Shown: piece by piece, positions 24,201 through 36,708 of the stretch | Layout of the letters: the number at the start of each line of letters is the position of its first letter | Position numbering within the stretch: the stretch's first letter is position 1 | NCBI GenBank assembly: GCA_022575985.1 | Contig: JAKSXM010000231.1 | Location: 26,884,501 to 26,948,500 of the forward strand | From: Anagrus nilaparvatae | Lineage: Eukaryota; Arthropoda; Insecta; Hymenoptera; Mymaridae | DNA length: 64,000 nt | Direction of reading: 5' to 3' | Program-made: the position numbers and the translations under genes | The notes under the pieces: model-generated | Told to the model about the DNA's origin: nothing | Seen by the model: only the letters and a program-made list of their open reading frames with translations | Databases searched by the model: none

Positions 24201-27049
24201 TATAGGTATATAGAAATATTGATGAAATTATTTTCTCTTATGAAGTACCTATATAAAGTATCAAAAATAAATGTATGATACAAAAAAAAAATATATTTTA
24301 ATTAATTAAGTAAAGGACCCTGCACAAAAGTATAGGATTTTGCCATTCGGTCTAATTGGCTTAATTTTGGATACGTTGTGTAGATTTTATCGAGGATTTT
24401 ATCATTCTGAACAAAAGTATCAATGGGCACAAAGCTCAAGTCTCAACTTTAGCGGCTACGGAGCTTGAAAGCTCCAAAGCTCAATGGCAAGATTGCTTAA
24501 AACCTTTTTTCTTGAAGTATACCTTTATGTTTTTTAGGTCGCTGTTTCCAAATCTGATGTCAAATTGGCATTATTGACAGTTGGCAGCTTTCAAGTAGCT
24601 GTCAAATTGGTCTACTTTAAAAATAAAATAAAAAAGATTTTTAAGCGATCTTGCCATGGTGGAGCCTTGGAGCTTTCAAGCTCCGTAGCCGCCAAAGTTG
24701 AAACTTTTGAGATTTGTGCTCATGCAGACTTTTGTTCAGAATGATAAAATCTACACCATTTCCAAAATTCAGCCAATTTGACTGAACGGCAAAATCCTAT
24801 ACTTTTGGGCGGGGTCCTTTTCTATTAGGGCTTACTGTTTAATACTTTTATAGCATTATTTATAAGGGCTATTTCGGATAATTTATAAAAAATACATTGA
24901 AAAAAAATCCGGTTATTCTAATTTTCGATTAAAATTTTTTTTAAATTCTCATGGTACCGATTTGTGATAACTAACTTTTCTTAAACTTTTATGATATATT
25001 TGCAAAAATTTATATAATTTTAAAAAATCCGTATTTCAACCGGAATTCTAGTTTCTAAAATTCCGTTTACTGCAAATGGACTTTTTTTTTCAATATGTAA
25101 TATTTTACAAGTTCATATTCTAATTTGAAAAATTTTATTATTTCTAGAGTTAAAATAGAAAAAATTCGCAAATCCTATTACTTTTAGCTAAAAATAAATT
25201 TTTAATTGCATATACATTTTTCTACTATGAGTCCGCATATTTTTGTAATTTTTGGTCAATCGCAAGATATTAATGCGTATTAACTTTTTTCCAATTTAAA
25301 AAAAAAGAAATTTCGAAAAAAATTACACAACTTAAAACTTAAAATGAAATACTATCTCTTGTACGTTTAAATTTCCATAAATGTAACTCAATATTGAATA
25401 ATACTAATTTATTTAAATTCCATAATAACGTAAAAAAAACGAGTTTATTTTTTGATTAATCTGTATAAGTAATCGATCTTTATAACAGGTGTATTCATTC
25501 AATGCATTGAATGTACCATGGTACTTTTCTTTTTTAATTTTTCTCATGTATGTAATGTACTTATAATGCATATAGGTATATATTTTTTTAACCGTATTAA
25601 TTGAATTCTCTAAAACGTCATAATTTTTTATTTACTAACATGTTGAAAAAAAAATAAAAATAAAATTAATTTATGAGTATATTACATTATTTTTTTAACA
25701 GTTACAACGTCAAGTTAAATCGAATAGAAAAATATTTAATTTTAATTTTGTTCAAAAATAGATGCCTACATTTTATTTAATGAAGCAGAAACACAATTTT
25801 TTTTTTTTTAAATTTATATAGATCTGAAATATATTAATCTGTGATATTAATGTTCCTTTTGCGTGTTTAAGAACAATTAAAACAAGACAATTTTATGATA
25901 TAAATGATGATCATCTTTAAAAAATATTTTTTATTCACGCAAATTATATAATATAATTAATTATAATACATGATTAAATATTTTGTGCATCAAATAAACG
26001 TTAATTCATTTAATTTACTAAAAGAGATCTTTAATGTTGAAAAAAATATTTAAATAAAAATATACTTACATCATGTAATGGATATGCAGCAGAATAAGCT
26101 TTTTCTGAAATGAGTCTTTCGATACCGAATGCGAAATCATCTTCTTTACTCATTTCGAATTTCGTTCTATCCAATATAAATTGCACTATTCTAGATCTTG
26201 TAGCTTTGGTAAAAAATTCTGCTGAATTGATATCGAATAAATATTCTTTATCTCGACTATAAACAGCAGTAAATTTATGTTTCATTGGAGGGAATATACT
26301 TGAATCAACATGATAAAAATTTTTTAAATATTTAAAACACCATTTCATTTCTAAAAAACTAAAAAAATTTTTTGTTTGATTTTGTGGTATTTCTAAACCT
26401 GGCATTTCTTTCATAGGCATTCTTAATTTTAAAATTTCTGCATATCTTCTAAGAACTTCACGTGGGGCTGATAACTTTATGAAGCGTAAACCATTTGGAT
26501 CTGCTGGTTCGTATTCTAAATTTAAACCTTCTTTTATTAAACTCATTTCAAATGATTTTCTCATTTGGGAGCATCTATAAGACGAAGAGACTACGTTTAA
26601 TTCATCCCAAACTAATACTAAATCTATTGGCCTTATACCGTCAGAAAAATATTGACTAGAAATAGGACTTCCTGGTGATATCTACAACAAAAAATCAAAT
26701 AATGTGTTTTAAATATAGAAATGTAAAAAAAATACTTATATACCTTTAATTTTTGATTATCTGTTTTTTTTCTTGATTGAGTATCTTCAAAAGTAAGCTT
26801 TTTTGGTACCGATTCATCTTTTTCTATTGCACTACTATCTAAAATAGGAGAATCTATTGGTGTTGAATTGTTTTCGGAAAAGTCCATAAAACAAGAATCA
26901 GTCATATCTTGACAAAAGCTAGTTCTGGCCGAGTAATAAACACTTTGCAATTGTGAGTAATCACTTTCTGCCTCCGATATTACTGAACTTCTTTGATCTA
27001 TTATGTTCATTTTTTTGTTTTTTGGCAATACTATGACTTTATCCGACAT
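21248..27049 (-). CDS. Anoctamin (TMEM16) ion channel / scramblase
   Basis: Eight exons (minus, coding order 27049-26744, 26681-26070, 23724-23098, 23036-22836, 22721-22292, 22214-22009, 21948-21625, 21565-21248) give 1007 residues. A cytosolic N-terminal domain (residues about 100-306, opening DGIRPIDLVLVWDE) precedes ten expected membrane helices. Family hallmarks are KEYFGVKIALYFAWLGFYTH, a Cys-rich first extracellular loop (KMCPLCDHFCGFWNLGHTC), the SFWATLFLELWKR segment, FYIAFFKGKF, the MELCIQLSIIMIGKQ helix and NNILEMRLDAKKL. In the last, Glu753 and Asp757 match the calcium-site pair E734/D738 of mouse ANO1. The protein is therefore likely calcium-activated. Overall it looks ANO1-like, but chloride channel and lipid scramblase cannot be told apart by eye. 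The third coding exon follows a 2.3 kb intron carrying a foldback element. Confidence 0.95.
24312..24820. mobile_element. Foldback MITE, about 510 bases, in the anoctamin intron
   Basis: The termini are near-perfect inverted repeats: AAAGGACCCTGCACAAAAGT at the left and ACTTTTGGGCGGGGTCCTTT at the right. Matching continues inward for about 200 bases on each side (TATAGGATTTTGCC / GGCAAAATCCTATA; GCGGCTACGGAGCTTGAAAG / CTTTCAAGCTCCGTAGCCGC). The centre is a short AT-rich spacer with TGACAGTTGGCAGC and TAGCTGTCAA words. It has no coding capacity. High arm identity suggests a fairly young insertion. Confidence 0.85.
25496..25524. repeat. Two abutting perfect palindromes
   Basis: CATTCAATGCATTGAATG (25496-25513) is a perfect 18-base palindrome, and GTACCATGGTAC (25513-25524) a perfect 12-base one sharing its last base. 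They lie in the long anoctamin intron. A dimeric transcription-factor site or a mobile-element relic are both possible. Confidence 0.7.
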
Positions 27050-28391
27050 AATTAATTTTTATGTATGTTTTATTTCTGTATTTCTATAAGATCATTTTAT
27101 TAGTAGATAATAATAAATAGTTAGTGACTGCATATTTGTGCATATAAATTTAAAATTCTAAAAAATGTATAAAAATATTACATACAGTTAATGAATTGTA
27201 AAATAATACATAAAAAAAATATTTTTACCTTAAAATTATGGAAGTCATAAAAAATTAATTTTATAAGTTCATCCTAAAACATGCTTTTGTTATAGAATCT
27301 AAAAATAAACAAAAATAGAGCACATTAATAAAAGGTGTCATATAGATCTAAAAATAAGAAATTATAATTTTTAATAGACAACTTACTTTTATTATAATTC
27401 TTACATAAAATTATATTTTAAATAACTTTTATTCAAATTTTTAAGATTTTTTTTAGTTTTATTCGTTTTGTGCAATTCATAATTTTTGTCACTTAAATAT
27501 TTTTTATTAGAACTATTTTAAAAGAGAAAAACATCATAATTTAATTTGATATGTACAGATTTATCTACATTCTACATTAAAAGCTAATTCTATAAAATTT
27601 TTAATATATAAACTCTCTATTGTTTATAAACTTTATAGTTAATAATTAACAAATCTAATAAAAACTTCCATTGTAGTAGTTGTACTCCCATGGAGTACAA
27701 ATTTTATACTAGATAGGTATAATTATTTAAGGTTATAACTCTGGTAGTAGGTAGATTTATTGATTTTTTCTATAAAGTGTTAATATATGACAAAGTAAAT
27801 ATAAAATTTATAAATAGGAAAAAAATTTATAATTAACATAAATTTGATTTATTAATTATTTTAAGTTTTTTTTTATTAATAAAAAAATAATTTTTTTTTT
27901 AAGGTAACATTTTAATTATCAATAAAATAATTTATTTTTCTTATAATAAAGTATTGATTTGTTTTCAACAGAATATTTAATTAATGTATACAAATAATGT
28001 ATAATATAAATAAGCAATCAAAAATATTTAATGATTAAATATATATATATAATATATCAAACTTATCTAAATTTAAAAATCAATATAAGATTTTTGATTT
28101 TTTTAATAATAAATATTTACTGTACCTACAGAAACTTTTTACCTTGTCGATAATATACAGCACAGTTTTATTTTCAGCAAATTTAATTTTTATTATTATT
28201 ATAAAAATATTTCTTTAAATGTTTTTTGTTCAAAAAAATGCAATAGTTTTTGCGGAATATTCTTTCTATAACACTATTTTTTTTTGTTTTTAATGAACCG
28301 AATTTTTTTTTATGTAGTTTTTTTTATGTAGTTTTTTATCTGGTATAATTAACTAATGCATTTTAAAAAAGTGTACTTTACAACTTCACAT
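27050..28391. other. Region upstream of anoctamin, downstream of RABAC1
   Basis: This AT-rich interval holds the anoctamin promoter and the RABAC1 3' end, both on the minus strand. A 21-base hairpin (TTGTACTCC, spacer CAT, GGAGTACAA) sits at 27680-27700. No coding sequence is supported. Confidence 0.55.
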
Positions 28392-29267
28392 TTAAACTTC
28401 TTCCATTAATAAATTTAGTTCATCTTCCCCAGGTGATAATACAGAATCAATGTTATAAAATGTCGCATGAGCCGTTATCAAAAACCATGATACACCTAAG
28501 GAAAATAAAATTAATGAACCATGTGTATCCAGTATTTTTATTATTTAATTAACTTTTACCTAAGACCCAAAAGAGTGCAGCTCCTGCGCCAACTAAGTAA
28601 AACAATGGTAATGAACAAACACCTATCATTAAATAAGCTTGAGCTAAAGTTATTTTTTTATTCAAAATTAATAGCTCCTGTCTTGCATGCCTTTGAGATA
28701 TTTTATAGCATGTACCAAGAAGAACTCCCACCGCCAACAGCAATAGAGGAGATGTGATGCTAGAAATATAAAATTTGTTTATTAGTCACAAGAAGAGTTA
28801 GTAAATTATTTTTAATACTTACAGACAATAAAAAACTAATCCAACAAAGACAAAAAAGTAATTACTTTGAAAAAATTCAATATTTTTCATAACTCGTTTA
28901 GTTAGTCTGGTTACACTAGGAGGAGGCCTAATATTATTTGTATTTAAAAATAATGACCATGGTCGAACATTTGCTCTTCTGTGTTGTATCCATTCTTGAG
29001 CTTTAGGATATCCTAAATGTCCTAAGGGTATTTGTGGGATTCGAGGAAACTCAAATCTATTAAGTAAACAATTAAAGAAATTTAAATATACATTTACTTT
29101 TGTGAGCATATTTTATTTGCGATATATAGAACAAGAGATTTTGAAAATGCTGCTTACTAAATAAAACTAAATCTAAAAATTAACAAGTAAAATAATTACC
29201 CTGCACCATTTTCCTGTTTGTAACCATTTTCCATTTCTCCAGATACTTCAATATGCACATCAGTCAT
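28392..29267 (-). CDS. RABAC1: Prenylated Rab acceptor 1 (PRA1 family)
   Basis: Four exons (minus, coding order 29267-29200, 29056-28823, 28759-28560, 28495-28392) give 201 residues; human RABAC1 has 185. Family landmarks are EWIQHRRANVRPWSLF (human EWLERRRATIRPWSTF), KNIEFFQSNYFFVFVGLVFY, ITSPLLLLAVGVLLGTCY and LVGAGAALFWVLG, followed by the acidic tail ending GEDELNLLMEEV. Two long hydrophobic stretches should form the membrane hairpins. PRA1 is a Golgi/late-endosome membrane protein that binds prenylated Rab GTPases and acts in GDI displacement and vesicle trafficking. Start codon and phases are consistent; the first exon encodes a variable acidic N terminus. It lies upstream of anoctamin on the same strand and is divergent from Wee1, 4.5 kb away. 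Confidence 0.93.
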
Positions 29268-32200
29268 TTTGGAGTTTGATAAATTATTCTTCTTTTAAAT
29301 TTTTAAAATTTTGTAAAATTAAGTTTCATACAAATTTATAAAAATTTACACAGATTTGTTCATTATAAAAGATTATTTACAAAAATAATCACGACAGTTT
29401 TTTGTAAACAAAAATAATAACACGTATAATAATTTATATAACTGTTAAATGCAACATATAACCTCAAAAATTACACGTATCACGCACTTATTATTTCTCA
29501 TTAAAATACCCAAAAATTATTTTATATTGCAAAATATTTGAATAAAATTTGATCATATTATACGAAACTTAAACTTAAAAAATGTAGTTATTAACTTTAA
29601 TTAATTATAATTCACATTTTAAGATCCCAAATAACCGTTTCATTTTTTTAACAATTTCGCAAATATGCAATAACAAAGACAGCTGATGTTGGTATTGTTT
29701 ACGTCACAGTGTCACATTTGATCGTTTCATTTCATAGATCTCTTGTTTAAATCTTCAAAAATCGATTTAAATTTTATAAAAAACAAAAATTAATTAAAAA
29801 CTATAAAAAAATAATTACATTTATTTTGTTTTTGTTTATTTTTTAAAGCAAAGGTCAAAATACAATAATTTTATTAGTTATTATTTTTTTTCCAAAATAA
29901 ATAATAAAATTATAAAATAGGTATGCATGTAGAATTTATGAAAAAAGTACTTATAAAAAAAAAATCATAAAAATTGAATAAAAATTTTTAAAGTAACTTC
30001 ACAGTGTGAAACATATGTATAACTAAGTAATCTATTATTTTTTGCTTCTTGATCTATATATGGAATCTTAAAAATAAAAAAATAAAATTAATAATTTATC
30101 CAAATTTTTTAAAAAATAAAACAGGTATAATTAATTTGGTTAGTAAAAAAAAAAAAAAAAATTGTGCAGCTAAATTTGTGCAAAAAACAAATGCATTGCA
30201 GTTAAAAAAAAAAAAAAAATTCATTAGTGTCAAAAATTGCCAATGAACTTGAAAAAAATACATCCTATTCCAAAAAAAAAAAAAAACATAAAAAAGAGCA
30301 TATTTTTAAATGCAACAGTTTGTTATTTTTGTAAAAAAAGGTAGTAAAAGCACAATGAATGCAGGTTGCAGCTGTTGTATGATCATGATAAAAAAAAATC
30401 CCTTTTTATTTTTAAGAACTTCCCCTTTGCGTGTTATGTTTAATTTCAATAGAATATTACAGGGTGGATATAAAATGTTAGAGTATTATAAAGAAAGTTG
30501 TGTAGGAGAAATAATAATAACAAAACGTTTGCAATCTGTTTTTTTAAAATTCAGATTCAAGAAATTGAAATTTTTATTTTTTTTTTCTCAAGGACTTTAA
30601 AAGTCCCTTAGACTACAATTTTTATAACGTATTTTTATAATTTATTTTAAAGACATTATCAGAACAGATCTTAAATATATGTAATTAGATAATTGAGTTA
30701 AAAAAACTGGATTTTAAATAAAAAAACGTGACGAAAAGTTTGTTAAAGATTGATAAAAATTAATTAAATAGAATAAAAACAATAGACATTTAGATAAAGA
30801 AGATAAATAAATTTAAAGTACTTTCGTAATATAGATTTTGAAGATAACAACTGGTGTAATTTAAATATCTTTGTTGAAATGTTTTAAAAGTAAATTTAGG
30901 CTTTGATTTCTTGTATTACTAGATTTTGGAATTATATTATCAAAGAAGAATGCTCATTAAGCTTGTCATCTTATTGCTGATATAGAAATTTTACAAACTT
31001 CATGCTTGATTTACTGCTTTTTTTTTTTAATTGAAAAATGTTTAAGAAAAAAAGATTTATATAATTCTGTCAAACTTTTTAATTTTTATGCAAATTTTTT
31101 AACAAAGAGGAGTTTTAAATGTCTCATTAAAAATTTCTCATTTGAATATATTCTTGGTATGTATAGTATTTATTTTGTTCATTTAAATTTTTTCAACGAC
31201 TGATCCAATGCATATAAGAATATCACAGAAAATTTTTTTTTAACTGACAATTTAATTTAATGGTTCAGGAAAATTTAAACATTATTTTTTTAAATCAATT
31301 TAATTTTTCAAAAAACAACCCGATAATATTGGCTATTAAATATGTTTGAATCCCTTTAAATTAGATACAGAGAATCGTGTTTATTTGGTAAATTTGAACA
31401 GGTTGAAATCCAGAAATTATCCCCAGGAAAGTTAAACAAAAAAAAAATTATTTAGTTCTTACAACTTTGGGTTAAACCCTCGCTTATAAGCTTAGAAAAT
31501 ATTTTTCGCAATTGCTCAGTAAAGGTAAAATCATCCAGGAATGAAATTTCTCTCAAAAATTTTGCGTTTTCCCCAAAATGCTTAAAATGTGCAAATACGC
31601 TAGCTCTAAAAGAAAAAATTTATATAAATCTACGTAAAATAATCTTGTAAGATTAATTGCATAGTTTTTAAAATTTCAAACTTTAAGCTCATCAGGGTAA
31701 AAAGATTGCTCGACTTTAATAAATTTAAAGCTTATTTAATTTTTTTTTTAACAGAAAATAATCGTTAAGCTTCATTGTAAGTACAATCCCACAATATTCT
31801 CACGTTTATTTACATAAAGCAGATATTAAATCCCACTCGTTTTTTAAAAAACCTCTTTTCCCAGCTTTCGGTATAAAAATCATCATGCACATAAAATACA
31901 TCAAATTTAAAATATGTTTATGTTTTGTAAAGTTTATAATTCAGAGTAGGAGTTTCTTTATAAAGGTGCAGGTGACGTTAAAAAAAAACGAGATTATAAA
32001 CGAAGAAAAAAAAATGAAAAAACTTTTTTTTTTGGTCTTTAAGAAATAGTACTGACGTTTAAATTCGTATACCATAAGAAAAAGTAGGTAATCCTGTGAA
32101 TTGTGAATACCCAGGTATAATAAATTGTTATTCGTCTTTCTCTGTTTAATTTCTATCGTATCCTTTTTTTCTATACTATTCGTTTTATTTGGTCCTTTTT

Positions 32201-32880
32201 TTAGACTCATCGAGAAATATCCAGGTGCTATTAAAAAGTAAAAACTTTCAAAACTTGGCGAATTTAATAATGCATGCGCCGCGTGACCCTCATCAGTTTT
32301 TTTTCTTCGATTTTTTTAATCGAATAAGAGATCCTTAAGATCGATTATATAAATAAAAAATAAGAAATATATTTTTAGGTTTTTTAATTTTTTGCCTTTT
32401 AACTACGCGTACAAAAAAATCTAGTTATTTCATTACCCACTCATATGTATTTAAATTTTTAAATTTGTTTTATACGGATTTTAAAATTAATTTTATTTAT
32501 TTTGAAAATTTTTAAATTTCTAACAGTAAATAAAAATATTTCCCAATTATAAAATAATTATACATTTTACAAATCAATTACAAATTATGCATTTTCGTAT
32601 TTTAAAAAATTTTTTAAATTTACCCGTTTTAAAATTAATATTTAGTAATCCGTACCAAAACTCTACAAGTTTATTTGTTTTATTATTCTAATTTATTCTT
32701 TTACAGGCTACGAATGATTAAATTTAATCCCGCATTATAGAAATAAAAAAAAAATATTTCTTGTCATCCTGATGACCTCCTAAATTTTACTTATTTTTTA
32801 TTTTGACATTTGTGTGCCCCTGATATTTTTTTAAGCGAAATCGAATTTAGCGCCCTCTACACCATCAATTATTCACCGGC
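29268..32880. other. Long AT-rich interval between RABAC1 and Wee1
   Basis: The RABAC1 promoter must lie near 29268-29700. Runs of A or T longer than ten bases are common (for example 30147-30300). Open frames at 30049-30246, 30310-30600, 31006-31203 and 31941-32210 (minus) are low-complexity and match nothing known to me. I see no RNA gene. Confidence 0.55.
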
Positions 32881-32902
32881 TGCGTTTAAAAGCTTATTTC
32901 TG

Positions 32903-32928
32903 ATTGGTTCCTAAATTTCTATAAATAG
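32903..32928 (+). promoter_or_regulatory. Candidate Wee1 core promoter: inverted CCAAT box and TATA box
   Basis: ATTGG (an inverted CCAAT box) at 32903-32907 is followed by TATAAATAG at 32920-32928, in a locally less AT-rich stretch that continues to about 33070. Transcription would start near 32950, about 820 bases before the Wee1 ATG. In such AT-rich DNA a TATA match alone is weak evidence; the combination and position make it plausible. Confidence 0.5.
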
Positions 32929-33356
32929 ATTTGAGTCAGACATTTTTATTGCTATCTCTCTCTTGACCATTCATACTACAAACAGACAAAACAAAGCCAT
33001 TCTGTATTTTTCAACATCATAGCGTAGCGATCGTGTCCGCCATAACATTATATTAACGAAGCGAACGTTGCGTGGACTTGTATTACTTTTTATTTTAATA
33101 TTATTTATCTGTGCCTTGTGAAAAATAAAACTTTTAATTAATTAAGTGGATTTTAAATAATTGTTAATTTTAATTTTTAATTATTAAATGGAAAAGTGTA
33201 ATTTTGTTAAAGTGATTTTTTTTTTATACATTAAATAAGTGAAAAAGAATGCCGGCTGGTGTTCTTTTATAACTCTCAAGTAGTTAACATATTTTGAAAA
33301 GACATTACAACGTTAGAAAAAAAGATATTGTGTACAAAAATATAATTTGTATGTTT

Positions 33357-33378
33357 ACACGCGCGTATACGCGCGTGT
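33357..33378. repeat. Perfect 22-base CpG-rich palindrome abutting a splice donor
   Basis: The 22 bases centred on GCGCGTATACGCGC read identically on both strands. They are followed directly by the consensus donor GTAAGT at 33379-33384. An acceptor with a T-rich tract at 33628-33629 (TTTTTAACAG) would then open the exon carrying the Wee1 start codon. If this leader intron is real, the first exon ends exactly at the hairpin. Confidence 0.7.
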
Positions 33379-33769
33379 GTAAGTGAAAAGTACGCATTTT
33401 TTATTTTTTTTTATCTTTTAAAATAAAAATATTTTTATTTGCTTTGAAATTATTTCGCATTAGCATAGATAAAGTATTTAAAGGTTAACTGCGTATACAT
33501 GTGGCCGTTTATACGTGTGTTATAATACATAAATAGTAAATGTTTTTATGCATGATTTAAAATCATACCGTAAAAATTTTAAATTTATTGTTTATACTAA
33601 TTTTGTTTATTTTTATTTATTTTTAACAGTTTCAAATTTTGTAATATTTGGAAGAAGAAATTCGTTGTCATAAGCAGGCGATAAAATTTTTGATTGAATA
33701 GTGAAAAACTTTTTTAATGGTTGAAAGCCAAGTATTAATTTTAAGTGCTTTTAAAAAAAATAATAAAAG

Positions 33770-36708
33770 ATGGAGGTTGTACAAAAATTACATTTTGATG
33801 AATGCGATATGGAAAACGAAGAATTAAATTTCAGTTGCCGTACAAATAGTTCAGGTTGTGATATTGATGATGCACTTGATACTTCAGCTGAAAATGAGAT
33901 GTTGGAGTGTCCTGAAATATCAAGGATAAAAACATCATTAGGATTACATACAAGTTTGCCAAATTATCCATTAGCAAGGAGATTATTTAGCAGTATGGAT
34001 TGTAGCGATAATGAATCAACTCCTCAAGAAACATCACCTAATGATTCAACTAATAATAATAACAAAACACCACCAAATAGTCTCTCAAGTAAGTTAATCT
34101 TTTAGTTTGAATTTATAATTACAGTGGACAAAATTTACATTTATAAGTTATTCTTGAAAAAAAGTTTTTTATCTCAAGATGCTAGGTTCAATGAACTATT
34201 AATAAAATAGTAATAGCTTTAATTTAAGATAAATATGTTGTATTACTTTATAATTTTCACAACATTTTTATTTCAAGCATGCAAAAATACATTTTATAGT
34301 CATAAATTTTTCGGTCGATATATATATTTAATTTTGCTTCGATCAATTAAAATACTTTTCTAAATTAGTTACATAAGTTATTTTTTAATATTTTTACTTT
34401 ATTCTAATGATATTAATTTTGGTTACTCATTAAATTGAATATTAATTTTTTTTTAAGATTCCTTTTTTTTTTTTGTTTGTCAATATAAACTCTATGCAAA
34501 AGATGAATATTTTTAGCAGTAGTAACATGATTGTTTTAAAATATTTTTTTCGATGTTATTATAAACAATATTCCTGAAAAAATTGCCTACTGCTTTAATA
34601 TAAAATTTTGAACTCTAAATTAAGTAATTTGTTCCAAAAAAGCCATTTCAAAAGTACTAATAAAAACTTACTAATTGTAACAAATGAGATAAAAAATAAA
34701 AAGAAAACATTTTTCAGTAACTTTTCAATTTTCTTTTTTAAATTGTTTGATAAGTTCACAAGTTACAGCTTTTAATTCTTCAAGCTAAATTTTATAAATC
34801 TAAAATAATTTATTTAATTTTTTTTTTGTAACAAAATAATATTTATCTTTTAAATAATGTGTTTTAGATTCAATGGAAGTACCTAATTTAAGATCAAACT
34901 TACCATGTAGTCCTCCTTATAAAGAAGTTAAAAAATTACGCCTACTTGATTCACCAGCAACACCAAAAAGTTTGTTGGCAAAATGTGCTATGCATACACC
35001 GATACCAAATAAATTTTCAAGAAGATTTGATAAACCAAAGCCAGAAGCAACATATTATCCACTTAAACCTAAAAAGCTTGAAGCAAATATTAACCCATTT
35101 ACTCCAAATGGAATGTTACTAGCTAGAAAACGAACTAGGTCAAAAAGACATTTAGATGGGTAAGTTTAAAAGAAATAAAATCAAAAATTTTGTTGGCCCT
35201 CTCTACACCAGCACATAATTATCTTTTATGATAATCATGTCTGCTAGATGGTGTAACTGGTCTAATTATGTCTGTAAGTTATAATTACGCTAGCTACACC
35301 AAAAAATGTCTAACAGACATGATTATCATAAAACATGATTATGTGCTTGTGTAGAGAGGGCATTTCACTAAGTCAGTTAATATTAAAGTTAATTATTTTT
35401 ATTATTTAAATTTTTGCTTCAATTTGTTTGTTTTTTTTTTTTAGATCCCCAGATTTTAAAGTATCGCAATTTCAACTTCTTGATTCAGAAGGTTCAGAAC
35501 CAGAAGAAGAACAACCAATAAAGCGAGTTGCACTTCAGGATTCAAATATTTCACGATATTACAAAGAATTTCAACAAATAGAGTTAATTGGTACTGGTGA
35601 ATTTGGATCGGTTTACAAATGTATCAACAGATTAGATGGTTGCATTTATGCTGTCAAGAAAAGTAAAAAGCCAGTGACTGGAAGTATTAATGAAAGAAAT
35701 GCTTTGAATGAAGTTTATGCCCATGCAGTTCTTGGAAAGCATCATCATGTTGTTCGTTATTATTCAGCTTGGGCCGAAGATCAACATATGATCATTCAAA
35801 ATGAATATTGTAATGGCGGTAGCTTAGCTGATGCCATTACTAATTTAAAAAATGAAGGAAAGAATTTTTCTGAAAATGAGTTGCATCAAATATTATTGCA
35901 AGTTGCAGAAGGACTAAGATACGTTCACAGTAATTCGTTAGTTCATATGGATATAAAACCAGGAAATATATTTATATCTAAAGAAAAAAGTCCATCACGA
36001 GTAAACTATGATTCAGCTGACGACGGTTTTGATGAAGAAGAAACTGTTGAAGATGAAATAATATATAAAATTGGTGACTTGGGTCATGTTACTTCAATAA
36101 ATAATCCACAAGTTGAAGAAGGTGACTGTAGGTATTTACCAAGTGAAATCTTACAAGAAGATTTCTCTCATTTGACAAAAGCAGATATTTTTGCATTGGG
36201 TTTGACTGTTTACGAGGCTGGTGGAGGGGGTCCATTACCAAAAAATGGTACTGAATGGCAGGAAATTAGAAAAGGAAATTTAAAAGAGCTACCTACATAT
36301 AGTAGAGAACTCAATGACTTACTGAAGGTATGTAAAATAATATATTTTTAATATTCAAAATAAATAATATTTTTAATTCTATGTTTATAGCTTATGATAC
36401 ATCCTAACCCGGAAATGAGACCTTCTGCTATTAATCTTATTCAGCATAGAGTATTAAGTCCAAATGGTAATAAGACAAAAGCTCAATTAAGGCGTGAATT
36501 AAATGCTGAAAAATTAAAAAATGAAATATTATCAAAACAATTACAAGAGGCAGCAAAATGTCTTAAAACAATAGCTCCTAATATGGCTGCGATGAATAAT
36601 TCAGCTAATCCCACTACTAGTTATAGGCTAAGACCAACAGCTACAAGAACATCATCCAGGGTAATAGGTAAAAAAGTTAATCGTAGTCATAGTACTACAG
36701 AATTTTAA
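33770..36708 (+). CDS. Wee1: Wee1 mitotic inhibitor kinase
   Basis: Four coding exons (33770-34088, 34868-35159, 35445-36327, 36391-36708) give 603 residues. The N-terminal regulatory half is Ser/Thr/Pro-rich and contains the conserved NINPFTPNGMLL box, before a kinase domain. The kinase has the glycine loop GTGEFGSV (253-260), Lys275 in YAVKKS, EVYAHAVLG, the NEYCNGGSLADAI hinge, the catalytic HMDIKPGN loop with Asp373, a DLG metal motif (Asp415) in IGDLGHVTS, and the Wee1-type EEGDCRYLPSEIL. A helical tail (LRRELNAEKLKNEILSKQ) follows. These are Wee1 rather than Myt1 features. Wee1 phosphorylates Cdk1 on its inhibitory tyrosine in the nucleus and delays mitosis. A leader exon probably lies at about 32950-33378. 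Two derived copies follow in tandem. Confidence 0.97.
35196..35361. mobile_element. Small MITE in Wee1 intron 2
   Basis: The termini GCCCTCTCTACACCAGCACA and TGTGCTTGTGTAGAGAGGGC are inverted repeats with one or two mismatches, and a second inverted pair lies inside (ATGATAATCATGTCTG / CAGACATGATTATCAT). The element is about 166 bases long, with no coding capacity. Confidence 0.8.
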
